The translations under genes and the position numbers were made by a program. Below, piece after piece: positions 24,874-33,185 of a DNA stretch of 49,666 bases. Numbering within the stretch: position 1 is the first letter of the stretch; each line of letters opens with the position of its first letter. The notes below the pieces were generated by a model. That model searched no databases, was not told the origin of the DNA, and saw nothing but the letters and a program-made list of their open reading frames with translations. This DNA is from CAKSQF01 sp051867925. GTDB taxonomy: Bacteria; Bacillota; Clostridia; Oscillospirales; CAG-272. The stretch is taken from the NCBI GenBank assembly GCA_051867925.1, contig JBJDZI010000072.1, positions 1-49,666 on the forward strand, in the 5' to 3' direction.

Positions 24874-27021
24874 ATGGATCTTTTGGAAAATCTCAATCCC
24901 GCCCAAATCGAGGCGGTGACCGCCACAGAAGGATATGTGCGGGTGATTGCGGGAGCGGGCACGGGCAAGACCCGAGCGCTGACTCACCGATTCGCCTATC
25001 TGGTCAATGAGCTGGGTATCCTGCCCGGCAACATTCTCTGCGTGACCTTTACCAATAAATCCGCCAACGAAATGCGCCAGCGGATCCATACCCTCACGGG
25101 CGATAGCGATACAGGCTATATCTGCACCTTCCACAGCCTGTGTGTCAGCATTCTGCAAGAGGACAGCCACGCCGTGGGCTATCCGAAATCTTTTCTGGTG
25201 CTGGACAACAGCGACATCGATGCGATGCTCGCCATCATCTGCGAGGAGCGGGGGCTGACCCTGCGGGATATGACCTTCTCCAACGCGCGTGATATGATCG
25301 AGATCAAAAAACTCTTCGAGATTCCCGACTATTACCGCGACCTCATCGGATTTTCGCTGGATCAGCTGAAAGAGAAATATCTTTCTGCAAGCCGCCCCTC
25401 GGAGATCATCTTCTACGGCTATCTCTACCAGCAAAAGAAGTGTTTCGGGCTGGATTACAACGATCTCATCAAATTTTCCCTCTATATTTTCGAAGAAAAC
25501 GCCGAAATCCGTCAAAAGTGGCAATCGCGGCTGGAATATATCATGATCGATGAGTATCAGGACATCGACGAGATTCAGTTCCGTCTCATGAAGGTGCTTT
25601 GCGATTACCACAAGAATCTGTTTGTGGTAGGGGATCCCGACCAGACCATCTACACTTGGCGCGGCGCATCTTTGCGCTATCTGATGGAGTTTCAAAGCGC
25701 TTTTCCGGGCACTCGCACCATTCTGATGATGCAAAATTACCGCTCCACACCCGAGATTTTGGCAGCGGCTAACGACCTCATTGCCCACAATCGCCGTCGG
25801 ATCGAGAAAAATCTTATCCCCATGCTCCATGGCGGAGACAAGCCCCTGTGGCACCACGCCGCAACTCAGGAGGACGAGGCACGCTGGATCGCCCAAATGT
25901 GTAAGAAACTTCACGAAGAGGGAACTCCTTGGCGAAAGATGACTCTCCTTTACCGCGCGCACCACGTCACCAGAACCATAGAGGACGTTTTTCTGAAAGA
26001 AGAGATCCCTTATACAGTTTACAGCGGCGCGGGATTCTACGATCGCACCGAGATCAAGGATGCACTGTCCTATCTGCGCATGATCGCGCTGAAGGACGAT
26101 CTCTCCTTCCTGCGGATCGCCAACCGCCCCAAGCGAAATCTCGGGCAGCGACGGATGAAGTTCCTCAAAGATTACTCCCGGCGGGAAGAGTGTACCCTCT
26201 ACGAAGCCCTGGTTCGCAGTGTGGAGGACGAGGTGTTCAAAGGCACGCAAGCCAAGCGATTTATCGCGCTGATTGAGGAATTTGCCGCTGATTACGAAGG
26301 AAAGCCCATTTCGGAGGTTCTGTCTGCCATTCTCAATCGAAGCGGCTACGAGACCATGCTCCGCACCGAGGGCGCGCAAAGCCGTCTCGACAATCTGGCA
26401 GAACTGACTCAAGCGGTCTATGAGTACGAGACCACCTGCGGGGAAGAGTGTACGATGGAACACTATCTCTCCCATGTTGCGCTGATGACCGCCACCGACC
26501 GTGAGGGCGGCGATCGGGTGAAGCTGATGACCATCCATACCGCCAAAGGGCTGGAATTTGAAAATGTCTTCTTCTGTGGGCTGACAGAGGGCATTATTCC
26601 CTCCAAGAAGACCCGCACGCTGGAGCAGATGGAGGAGGAGCGACGGCTGGCTTTCGTTGCGCTCACCCGCGCTGAGCGCAGGCTTTTCTTCACCGATGCA
26701 GAGGGACGCAATTTTGACGGTTCACCTCGGTATCCATCTCGCTTCGTTCTGGATATTGACCGCGCCTTGCTGGACGTGACCGAGGAGCCGCGGGAGCGTC
26801 TGGTTCTGGATGCCCGCAATTACATCGCGCTTGCCGATCTCAACTTAAGCGACGGCGACAGCGAGGTCTATCCCGCAGGCACCCGCGTGCGCCACCGTGT
26901 TTTCGGAGCAGGGAAGATCGAGGATGTGGATCTGGTCAAAGCGGTGTATGTTGTGCAGTTCGATGGGATGCGCACGCCGAGAAGTATTTCTTTTCGGGTG
27001 AAGATGGAGAAAATAGGATAA
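24874..27021 (+). CDS. UvrD/PcrA-type superfamily 1A DNA helicase
   Basis: A 715-residue 3'-5' DNA helicase. SF1 motifs in order: Q motif LNPAQIEAV, Walker A AGAGTGKT, motif Ia FTNKSANEM, Ib TFHSL, Walker B MIDEYQDID, motif III GDPDQTIYTWRGA, motif IV QNYRSTPEIL, motif V IHTAKGLEFENVF and motif VI EERRLAFVALTRAERR. The C-terminal ~50 residues form a small Tudor-like domain (GTRVRHRVFGAGKIE), as in PcrA, where it contacts RNA polymerase. Length fits PcrA (~720-740). The ATG at 24874 follows AAAGGAG; an in-frame GTG at 24838 overlaps the promoter. Roles would be in nucleotide excision repair, replication-transcription conflicts or plasmid replication. It is monocistronic, with its own terminator. 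Confidence 0.95.
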   Translation: MDLLENLNPAQIEAVTATEGYVRVIAGAGTGKTRALTHRFAYLVNELGILPGNILCVTFTNKSANEMRQRIHTLTGDSDTGYICTFHSLCVSILQEDSHAVGYPKSFLVLDNSDIDAMLAIICEERGLTLRDMTFSNARDMIEIKKLFEIPDYYRDLIGFSLDQLKEKYLSASRPSEIIFYGYLYQQKKCFGLDYNDLIKFSLYIFEENAEIRQKWQSRLEYIMIDEYQDIDEIQFRLMKVLCDYHKNLFVVGDPDQTIYTWRGASLRYLMEFQSAFPGTRTILMMQNYRSTPEILAAANDLIAHNRRRIEKNLIPMLHGGDKPLWHHAATQEDEARWIAQMCKKLHEEGTPWRKMTLLYRAHHVTRTIEDVFLKEEIPYTVYSGAGFYDRTEIKDALSYLRMIALKDDLSFLRIANRPKRNLGQRRMKFLKDYSRREECTLYEALVRSVEDEVFKGTQAKRFIALIEEFAADYEGKPISEVLSAILNRSGYETMLRTEGAQSRLDNLAELTQAVYEYETTCGEECTMEHYLSHVALMTATDREGGDRVKLMTIHTAKGLEFENVFFCGLTEGIIPSKKTRTLEQMEEERRLAFVALTRAERRLFFTDAEGRNFDGSPRYPSRFVLDIDRALLDVTEEPRERLVLDARNYIALADLNLSDGDSEVYPAGTRVRHRVFGAGKIEDVDLVKAVYVVQFDGMRTPRSISFRVKMEKIG

Positions 27022-27029
27022 TTAAACCA

Positions 27030-27058
27030 AGCGGTGTCGCCGGTGCGATGCCGCTTTT
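27030..27058 (+). terminator. intrinsic terminator of the helicase gene
   Basis: An 11-bp stem with two G-U pairs (AGCGGTGTCGC with GCGATGCCGCT), four-base loop, followed by TTTT, nine bases after the stop codon. Confidence 0.75.
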
Positions 27059-27101
27059 GCGCATCTCAAATGAATCTTAGGTGAAAATTGGGTGAAGCGG
27101 A

Positions 27102-27130
27102 TTGACAAAAAGCCCGACAAATGGTATTAT
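27102..27130 (+). promoter_or_regulatory. sigma-A promoter of the Thr-rich surface protein
   Basis: TTGACA (27102-27107) and TATTAT (27125-27130), 17-bp spacer. Confidence 0.8.
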
Positions 27131-27207
27131 AAAAGCAAAGCAGAACACATTTATCCAATGAAAACAATCATTGGTTCAATAGAATGAGCAGAAAAGGGAT
27201 GACGAAA

Positions 27208-29616
27208 ATGAAGAATAACAAAAAAATGCTCACCGTATCGGCGATAGCCCTGCTACTCTTGTTACTTTGCTGTATCGGGCTGATTTTGAAGATGTGCAGC
27301 AGTAACGATTCCATAAGCGGCAAAATGACGTCGGGTACCACCGTCAGCGAACCTGCAGACGGATCAAATGCGGCGACCACCAAAGGAAATACCACGGTTA
27401 CGATTCCTGCCACCATTACATCCACCGATGTCAATGCACCCCCGACAACCGACGGTAATACCTCTGCCACCACTGCAAACGGAGACAACACTCCCGCTAC
27501 AACCGCCACCGACGGCAACGCTCCTGCCACAACGACGAACGGCGGCAATACTCCTACCACCACTGCAAACGGCGGTAACACACCTGCCACGACCACAACA
27601 TCCGGCGGGAACACTCCTACTACGACTACTGCCACAGGCGGCACCACCGCGCCGACGACCACAGGCAACACAGGTGCCCAGACTCCCTCCGGTGATCCCG
27701 GCACTGCATCGGGGCTGACGATCACTTGGATCTCGGGTACAAAGAACGCCTACACCGTTTCAGGCAACACTGTCACCTTTACGGCGGTGCAGGAGAACTC
27801 TGCTTACGCCATCTCGGGTGAGCTGAACGGCAATATCGTCATCGACGTGGGCGACGATTACAAATTCGATCTGGAACTGACCGGCGTGAAGATTACGTCC
27901 GAAGTCATCTCTCCCATTACCGTTCTCAGCGGCAAAGAGGTATCGATCACAGCCAAAAACGGCTATCAGAACTACATCTACGACAACCGCGCAGCGGTAG
28001 CGGAGGATGATACCACCCAGTATGCGGCGGCGGTCTACTCTATGGTGGATCTGGAGATCTGCGGAAAGGGTTCGCTGACCGTGGTGTCCGAACAAAACAA
28101 TGGCATCCACACCAAGGACGATCTGACCGTGAAAAATCTGACCCTGTCGGTCACCTGCGTGGATAATGCGCTGAAGGGCAATGACAGCGTGACGGTGGAG
28201 AGCGGTACCACTACGCTCATCGCCACCGCAGGTGACGGCATCAAGACTACCAACACTGACATTTCTTCCAAGGGCAACCAGCGGGGAACGGTGGAGATTT
28301 TGGGCGGCACCCATACCATCTATGCCGCTTGTGACGGTATCGACGCCGCGTATAACGTAGTCATCGACGGCGATAGTACGGTAGTAAATATCTATACCGA
28401 CAAATACTCCGAATATTCGGAGGAAGTGACCGCTGTTTCAGGCAGTACATACTATGTGCGCTATTCCAGTAAGAATTACAAATACTCAGTCAAATATTCC
28501 AACAGCGACGGCACCTTTGAATGGGTCAATGCCGAATTTCACATCAGCGTGCGGAGCGGTCGCACGACCTATTACTACTATTCCTTCCCCAAAAAGACGG
28601 GCTACGAAAAGATGACGCTGTATATGTACAGCAGTACCCAGTCTCAGGGGCAGGACGGCGATTACTATGCCGCATCGTCCGAGATGACGCTCCACGATGC
28701 CTATGATACCATCGCCATCTCCGGCACGAACGGCTCTCTGTCGCTGAGCTGGACCAACTTCACTACCTCTGCACCAGGCGGTGGTGGACCCGGCGGCGGA
28801 ATGAACGACGGCAATACCGACAAGGGCGATTACTCCACCAAGGGCATCAAGGCGGGCAACGAGGTGCTGATCAGCGGCGGCAATGTGACGGTGCAAGCCT
28901 ATGACGATGCCATCCATGCAAGTGGCGCAGTAGCGCTGGAAAACGGTTCCACCGCCACCGGCAACGTGACGATCAGCGGCGGTACGATCACGCTCTTCAG
29001 CAATGATGACGGCATCCACGCCGACGGCATACTGACCGTCTCGGACGGCACGATCCGCGTGACCGGCAGTTACGAGGGGCTGGAAGGAAACAACGTCCGC
29101 ATCAGCGGCGGTAATGTGTCGATCGTCTCCAAGGACGACGGCATCAATGCGCCTGCCACTTCGGGCGAGACCATAGTGATTTCGGGCGGTCAACTGTATA
29201 TCTACGCGGGCGGTGACGGTATCGACTCCAACAGCCGCACCTCTTACAGCGGCATCGTTTTCGCAGGCGGTCAGACGGTGGTCTTCTGCACCTCCAACAA
29301 CAATTCCGCCATCGACACTGAAGCGGGCTACAAGTATACCGGCGGTCAAGTGATTGCCGTGATGTCCTCGGGCGGAATGACCGGCGAGTCGACGAATTGC
29401 ACGAATTTCAGTTCAGTCGCCACCAAGTCCACGCTGTCGCTGACTGCAGGCAAATATCTGAATGTCGCCGCATCGGGAAGTACCGTCGCATCGGTGAAGA
29501 TGCCCACGAGTATTAGTTCTGCAATGGTGATTTACCTTGGCAGTAACTCCGCTACCTTCGCGGCAGGCACTTCTGCCGCAGGGACCGTAAATGCCGATGG
29601 CGTTTATTGGAAGTAA
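27208..29616 (+). CDS. exported Thr-rich protein with DUF4353-type beta-helix (carbohydrate-binding domain)
   Basis: An 802-residue protein. A signal-anchor (LLLLLLCCIGLIL) is followed by a ~110-residue linker made almost only of Thr, Asn, Gly, Ala and Pro, built from units like NGGNTPATT; this is probably an extended, perhaps glycosylated stalk. The rest is a right-handed beta-helix-like domain of the DUF4353 type, with repeated DDGIHADG, GDGIKTTN, DDGINAPA and GGDGIDSNS turns, where Asp residues may bind calcium. A Gly-rich GGGGPGGG loop interrupts it in the middle. The ATG at 27208 follows AAAAGGGA; ATGs at 27184 and 27199 are less well placed. Likely a cell-surface carbohydrate-binding or adhesion protein; no catalytic motif is visible. 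Confidence 0.83.
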   Translation: MKNNKKMLTVSAIALLLLLLCCIGLILKMCSSNDSISGKMTSGTTVSEPADGSNAATTKGNTTVTIPATITSTDVNAPPTTDGNTSATTANGDNTPATTATDGNAPATTTNGGNTPTTTANGGNTPATTTTSGGNTPTTTTATGGTTAPTTTGNTGAQTPSGDPGTASGLTITWISGTKNAYTVSGNTVTFTAVQENSAYAISGELNGNIVIDVGDDYKFDLELTGVKITSEVISPITVLSGKEVSITAKNGYQNYIYDNRAAVAEDDTTQYAAAVYSMVDLEICGKGSLTVVSEQNNGIHTKDDLTVKNLTLSVTCVDNALKGNDSVTVESGTTTLIATAGDGIKTTNTDISSKGNQRGTVEILGGTHTIYAACDGIDAAYNVVIDGDSTVVNIYTDKYSEYSEEVTAVSGSTYYVRYSSKNYKYSVKYSNSDGTFEWVNAEFHISVRSGRTTYYYYSFPKKTGYEKMTLYMYSSTQSQGQDGDYYAASSEMTLHDAYDTIAISGTNGSLSLSWTNFTTSAPGGGGPGGGMNDGNTDKGDYSTKGIKAGNEVLISGGNVTVQAYDDAIHASGAVALENGSTATGNVTISGGTITLFSNDDGIHADGILTVSDGTIRVTGSYEGLEGNNVRISGGNVSIVSKDDGINAPATSGETIVISGGQLYIYAGGDGIDSNSRTSYSGIVFAGGQTVVFCTSNNNSAIDTEAGYKYTGGQVIAVMSSGGMTGESTNCTNFSSVATKSTLSLTAGKYLNVAASGSTVASVKMPTSISSAMVIYLGSNSATFAAGTSAAGTVNADGVYWK

Positions 29617-29624
29617 TTTTCAAA

Positions 29625-29657
29625 AAACACGGATTCGTTTGGAATCCGTGTTTTTTT
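29625..29657 (+). terminator. intrinsic terminator of the Thr-rich surface protein gene
   Basis: A perfect 12-bp stem (AAACACGGATTC with GAATCCGTGTTT), loop GTTTG, and a run of T, starting nine bases after the stop. Confidence 0.92.
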
Positions 29658-29668
29658 GCCCATTTCGA

Positions 29669-29697
29669 TTGACATTCCCTTGGAAATTTGATATAAT
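29669..29697 (+). promoter_or_regulatory. sigma-A promoter of the ECF transporter operon
   Basis: TTGACA (29669-29674) and TATAAT (29692-29697), 17-bp spacer. The leader is only about 35 bases, too short for a cobalamin or similar riboswitch. Confidence 0.85.
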
Positions 29698-29738
29698 AAT
29701 CTGTAATTTGATCGGATAATCGGCAAGGAGGTGCTAAT

Positions 29739-30626
29739 GTGAAAAGTCTGTCCGACAGTCATCCTGCGGTAGCGGCGACCTATTTCGTCCTGCTGCTAAT
29801 CGTGGCGATGTTCGTTTGGAATCCCGTGGTGCAACTGCTCACGCTGGCAGGCGGGATCCTATACCGCATTTCTATAAGCGGAGTAGGCAAAACCTTGCGG
29901 GAACTGGGACTGATGCTCCCCTTCTTTTTGCTGATCGCGCTGACCAATCCCCTCTTTTCTTCCCAAAACGGAAGCACCGTGCTGTTTCATTTGTGGCATT
30001 TGCCGATCACGCTGGAGGCGCTTCTGTACGGTGTCTCACTGGCGCTGATGATCGTGGGCGTTCTGATCTGGTTTCAATGTCTGACTACCGTGCTGACCGA
30101 CGAGAAGATCTTCTGTCTCCTCGGAAGAGCCGCTCCCAAACTGGCGCTGATTCTGACCATGTCCCTTCGGCTGATCCCGCTGTTTTTGCGGCGAATGAAA
30201 GAGGTCAGCCGGGCACAGAAGGCGGCGGGGATGGAAACCGACGGCGCAGGATATATGGCTCGGGTGAAGAATATGGGACGCGTGCTGACCGCGACGGTGG
30301 CGTGGTCTATGGAACACGCCATGGAGACCGCATCCTCCATGAAGGCGCGTGGGTACGGACTTCCCGGGCGAAGCACCTTCTCGATCTTCCGCTTTGATGG
30401 TTGGGATGCGCTGTCGCTGCTATTGATCCTGCCCCTGTTTGTGCTGTGCATCATCGGCGCGGCGGCAGGGCGCGTGGAATTTGATTTTTATCCCACCCTC
30501 GGTGCGCTTGACACCGATCCGTTTGCGCTGGTAACTTACGGCGCGTTTGGTATTTTGGCATTTTTGCCCTTCAGTTTACAAGTAAAGGAGGCGATCGTGT
30601 GGAAATTCTGCAGGTCAAAGATCTGA
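29739..30626 (+). CDS. ecfT: ECF transporter T component (CbiQ/EcfT family)
   Basis: A 295-residue membrane subunit of an energy-coupling factor vitamin transporter. About six transmembrane helices are present. The cytoplasmic helix in the middle carries the Ala-Arg-Gly signature as SSMKARGYGLPGR, the element that couples ATPase movement to the S component. A preceding conserved stretch TMSLRLIPLFLRRMKEVSRA is typical. The GTG at 29739 follows AAGGAGGTG. It overlaps the ATPase gene by 28 bases, so T, A and S subunits are co-translated in one three-gene operon. Confidence 0.93.
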   Translation: MKSLSDSHPAVAATYFVLLLIVAMFVWNPVVQLLTLAGGILYRISISGVGKTLRELGLMLPFFLLIALTNPLFSSQNGSTVLFHLWHLPITLEALLYGVSLALMIVGVLIWFQCLTTVLTDEKIFCLLGRAAPKLALILTMSLRLIPLFLRRMKEVSRAQKAAGMETDGAGYMARVKNMGRVLTATVAWSMEHAMETASSMKARGYGLPGRSTFSIFRFDGWDALSLLLILPLFVLCIIGAAAGRVEFDFYPTLGALDTDPFALVTYGAFGILAFLPFSLQVKEAIVWKFCRSKI

Positions 30627-32266
30627 GTTTTCGCTATCCCAAAACGGAGGAACACGCTTTGCGTAATGTGAATTTTACAGTCAGACGCGGCGAATTTGTT
30701 GTTATCTGCGGGCAGTCGGGCTGTGGAAAGACTACGCTTTTGCGCTTGCTCAAGCGGGAACTGGCTCCTGCGGGTGAGCTTGGCGGGGCGGTTCTTTATA
30801 ACGGCGCACCTCTGGACAAGCTGGACGATCGCACCTCCGCCGCTGAGATCGGGTTCGTGATGCAGGATCCCGAAAGTCAGATCGTCACCGACCGCGTCTG
30901 GCACGAACTTGCATTCGGCGCGGAAAATTTGGGGCTCCCCTCCGATGTCATTCGGCGCAGAGTAGGGGAGATGGCGGCGTATTTCGGCATCGACGGCTGG
31001 TTTAGACAGTCCACCGATACGTTGTCGGGCGGTCAGAAGCAGCTGCTGAATCTGGCGGCGGTGACTCTTTTGCAACCCAAAGTGCTGATTTTGGACGAGC
31101 CTACTGCGCAACTGGATCCCATGGCAGCCGCAGATTTCATCGCCACGCTCCAACGGCTCAACCGGGAATTGGGGGTGACCGTCATTCTCTCGGAGCATCG
31201 GCTGGAGGAAGTCTTTCCCATCGCCGACCAAGTACTTCTGCTGGACGGCGGCAAGGTCGTGCTGTATGATCCGCCACGTTTGGTCGGACGGCATCTGACC
31301 GCATTGTCGGCTGACCATCCGATGCTATCGGGACTGCCATCGGCGGTGCGGATCTGTTCCGCGCTGGGCGCCGAGGGGGACTGTCCTCTGACCGTTCGGG
31401 AAGGCAGAGATTTTTTGGAAACCCGTTTCACAGGAGCAGTACAGCCTCCCAAACCACCGTCTGTCGCAGAGGGTGCCTGCGCGCTGGAACTGAGGGACGT
31501 GTGGTTCCGCTACGAAAAAGATACCCCCGACGTCCTGCGGGGAGCATCCCTGCGGGTGTGGGAGGGGGAGAGCTACGCTCTGCTGGGCGGCAACGGCGCG
31601 GGCAAGACTACCGCGCTTAACGTGATCGCAGGGTGCTATCGTCCCTATCGCGGCAAGGTGTTGGTAAACGGAAAGGTGGCAAACGGATCGCTCCGTGAGG
31701 TGCGGGTGTCCCTGCTTCCTCAAAATCCGCGTACCGTATTTTTGAAAACCACCGTGGAAGAAGACCTCACCGATGCGGTGGAATCTGCTTCTGCTGACCG
31801 TGAAGAGGCAGTTCGTGTCGTTGCCGAGCGGCTGGGCATTACAGCGCATCTGTCCAAGCATCCCTACGACCTCAGCGGCGGCGAGATAGAGCTGTGTGCA
31901 CTGGCGAAAATTCTCTTGAAATCTCCCCGCATCCTTCTGCTGGACGAGCCTACCAAGGGCTTGGATGCGGCGGCAAAGGAACGGCTGGGTGTTCTGCTGA
32001 AGGACCTCACGGCAGAGGGGATCACTGTTTTTCTGGTTACCCACGATGTGGAGTTTGCCGCACAAGTTGCCGATCGGTGTGCGCTGTTCTTCGACGGACA
32101 GGTACTGTCGGCGGACATTCCCACCCGCTTCTTTGCCGAAAACAGTTTCTACACCACCGCCGCCTCACGAATGGCGCGGGGATTATGGCAATCGGCAGTG
32201 ACCTGCGGACAGGTCGTAAACTGCGCTCTGTCGGAGCGCGCAGGGAAGGGAGAGAAAAGATCATGA
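30599..32266 (+). CDS. ECF transporter ATPase, two ATPase domains fused in one chain
   Basis: A 555-residue protein joining two ABC ATPase domains, replacing the separate EcfA1 and EcfA2. Domain 1 (~1-230) has GQSGCGKTT, the Q-loop FVMQDPESQ, LSGGQKQLLNLAA and LILDEPTAQLD. Domain 2 (~295-530) has GGNGAGKTT, LSGGEIELCALAK and ILLLDEPTKGLD, with switch His in VTHDVEF. Its signature continues IELCALAK instead of the usual QQRVAIA-like run, so the two sites may not be equivalent. The start is a GTG at 30599 after AAAGGAGG. The stop overlaps the S-component ATG (ATGA). It energises vitamin uptake with EcfT. Confidence 0.94.
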   Translation: MEILQVKDLSFRYPKTEEHALRNVNFTVRRGEFVVICGQSGCGKTTLLRLLKRELAPAGELGGAVLYNGAPLDKLDDRTSAAEIGFVMQDPESQIVTDRVWHELAFGAENLGLPSDVIRRRVGEMAAYFGIDGWFRQSTDTLSGGQKQLLNLAAVTLLQPKVLILDEPTAQLDPMAAADFIATLQRLNRELGVTVILSEHRLEEVFPIADQVLLLDGGKVVLYDPPRLVGRHLTALSADHPMLSGLPSAVRICSALGAEGDCPLTVREGRDFLETRFTGAVQPPKPPSVAEGACALELRDVWFRYEKDTPDVLRGASLRVWEGESYALLGGNGAGKTTALNVIAGCYRPYRGKVLVNGKVANGSLREVRVSLLPQNPRTVFLKTTVEEDLTDAVESASADREEAVRVVAERLGITAHLSKHPYDLSGGEIELCALAKILLKSPRILLLDEPTKGLDAAAKERLGVLLKDLTAEGITVFLVTHDVEFAAQVADRCALFFDGQVLSADIPTRFFAENSFYTTAASRMARGLWQSAVTCGQVVNCALSERAGKGEKRS

Positions 32267-32943
32267 GCATAAAAAAATGGATTTCCTACGGAATCATGTG
32301 CATCGGGATGCCGATTGTGACCTTCGGCGGCGCGATGCTGTTTGAGAACAAGCAAGCGGCGTGGCTGTCGATGTGCATTGCGGTGTTTGCCTGCATTCCC
32401 TTTTTCCTGCGATTTGAAAAAAAGCAAAACAACACCGCGCGGCTGGTGATCGTCGCCGTGATGGTGGCACTCTCGGTGGCGGGACGGATCGTGTTCACCG
32501 CGATCCCCGGCTTCAAACCGGTGACGGCGCTGGTCGTGCTGACCGGAATGTATTTCGGCAGTGAGGCGGGCTTTATGACCGGTGCGCTTGCGGCGGTGAT
32601 TTCCAATTTCTACTTCGGGCAGGGATTGTGGACGCCGATCCAGATGTTCGTTTGGGGCTTTCTCGGTCTGCTGGCGGGCGTATTTGCACGCCAACTGAAG
32701 AAAAATCGGATTGCTTTGCTCATCGGTGCCGTTCTGTCGGGTGTTCTTTTCTCCTTGCTGATGGATATCTGGACGGTGCTGTGGGCAGACGGAACCTTCC
32801 GCATCACCCGCTATCTGGCGGCGATCACGGCATCCGGATATTTTACGGTGATCTACGCGGTATCCAACGCAGTCTTTCTTCTCCTGCTGAAACCACCGAT
32901 CGGTGCCGTTCTGGAGCGCATCCAAAGCAAATACGGCGTGTGA
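32263..32943 (+). CDS. ECF transporter S component (possibly cobalamin-type)
   Basis: A 226-residue membrane protein with about six helices and an S-component core: VAVMVALSVAGRIVFTAIP with GFKPVTALVVL, FGSEAGFMTGALAAVISNF and FGQGLWTPIQMFVWGFLG. The FKP and GPW/GLW-TPxQM features resemble the clostridial S-component group linked to cobalamin-related compounds. That substrate call is an inference from memory of the group and is not proven. The ATG at 32263 overlaps the ATPase stop, so the S component is dedicated to this T/A module. The operon ends here, followed by a dispersed repeat. Confidence 0.88.
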   Translation: MSIKKWISYGIMCIGMPIVTFGGAMLFENKQAAWLSMCIAVFACIPFFLRFEKKQNNTARLVIVAVMVALSVAGRIVFTAIPGFKPVTALVVLTGMYFGSEAGFMTGALAAVISNFYFGQGLWTPIQMFVWGFLGLLAGVFARQLKKNRIALLIGAVLSGVLFSLLMDIWTVLWADGTFRITRYLAAITASGYFTVIYAVSNAVFLLLLKPPIGAVLERIQSKYGV

Positions 32944-32952
32944 TGGGATTTT

Positions 32953-33035
32953 TTGCAGGAACCTTCCCCCAAGAAGGTTCCTGCACCTCAAAGAACTTTT
33001 GGAAAGGACGGCAAGCATTTGCCGCCCTCATTCTT
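32953..33035 (+). repeat. palindromic repeat, copy d
   Basis: GCAGGAACCTTCCCCC pairs with AAGAAGGTTCCTGC, then AAAGAACTTTTGG and GACGGCAAGCATTTGCCGCC. The GGGGC/GCCCC head is missing. It directly follows the S-component gene. Confidence 0.75.
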
Positions 33036-33120
33036 TATTGATTTCTGCCGAAATTCAGTAATCATTTTAGTGCATCACAGACAAATTTCTAAATAAATTC
33101 AAGAAGATTCCGATCTCCCG

Positions 33121-33150
33121 TTGACAGAATCCCCCCGTTTGCGGTATAAT
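33121..33150 (+). promoter_or_regulatory. sigma-A promoter of the AAA+/zinc-ribbon unit
   Basis: Consensus TTGACA (33121-33126) and TATAAT (33145-33150) with an 18-bp spacer. Confidence 0.82.
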
Positions 33151-33185
33151 GGCAGTAACATATGGAAAAGGAGTTTTTTATCACC

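Noticed and set aside
24790..26538. Long open reading frame on the minus strand across the helicase gene (about 580 codons).
   Set aside because: It is the antisense of a complete SF1 helicase with all motifs, and its start lacks a ribosome binding site. GC-rich third positions keep the opposite strand open.
29698..29738. Cobalamin or other vitamin riboswitch ahead of the ECF operon.
   Set aside because: The promoter leaves only about 35 bases of leader, too short for any known vitamin riboswitch.
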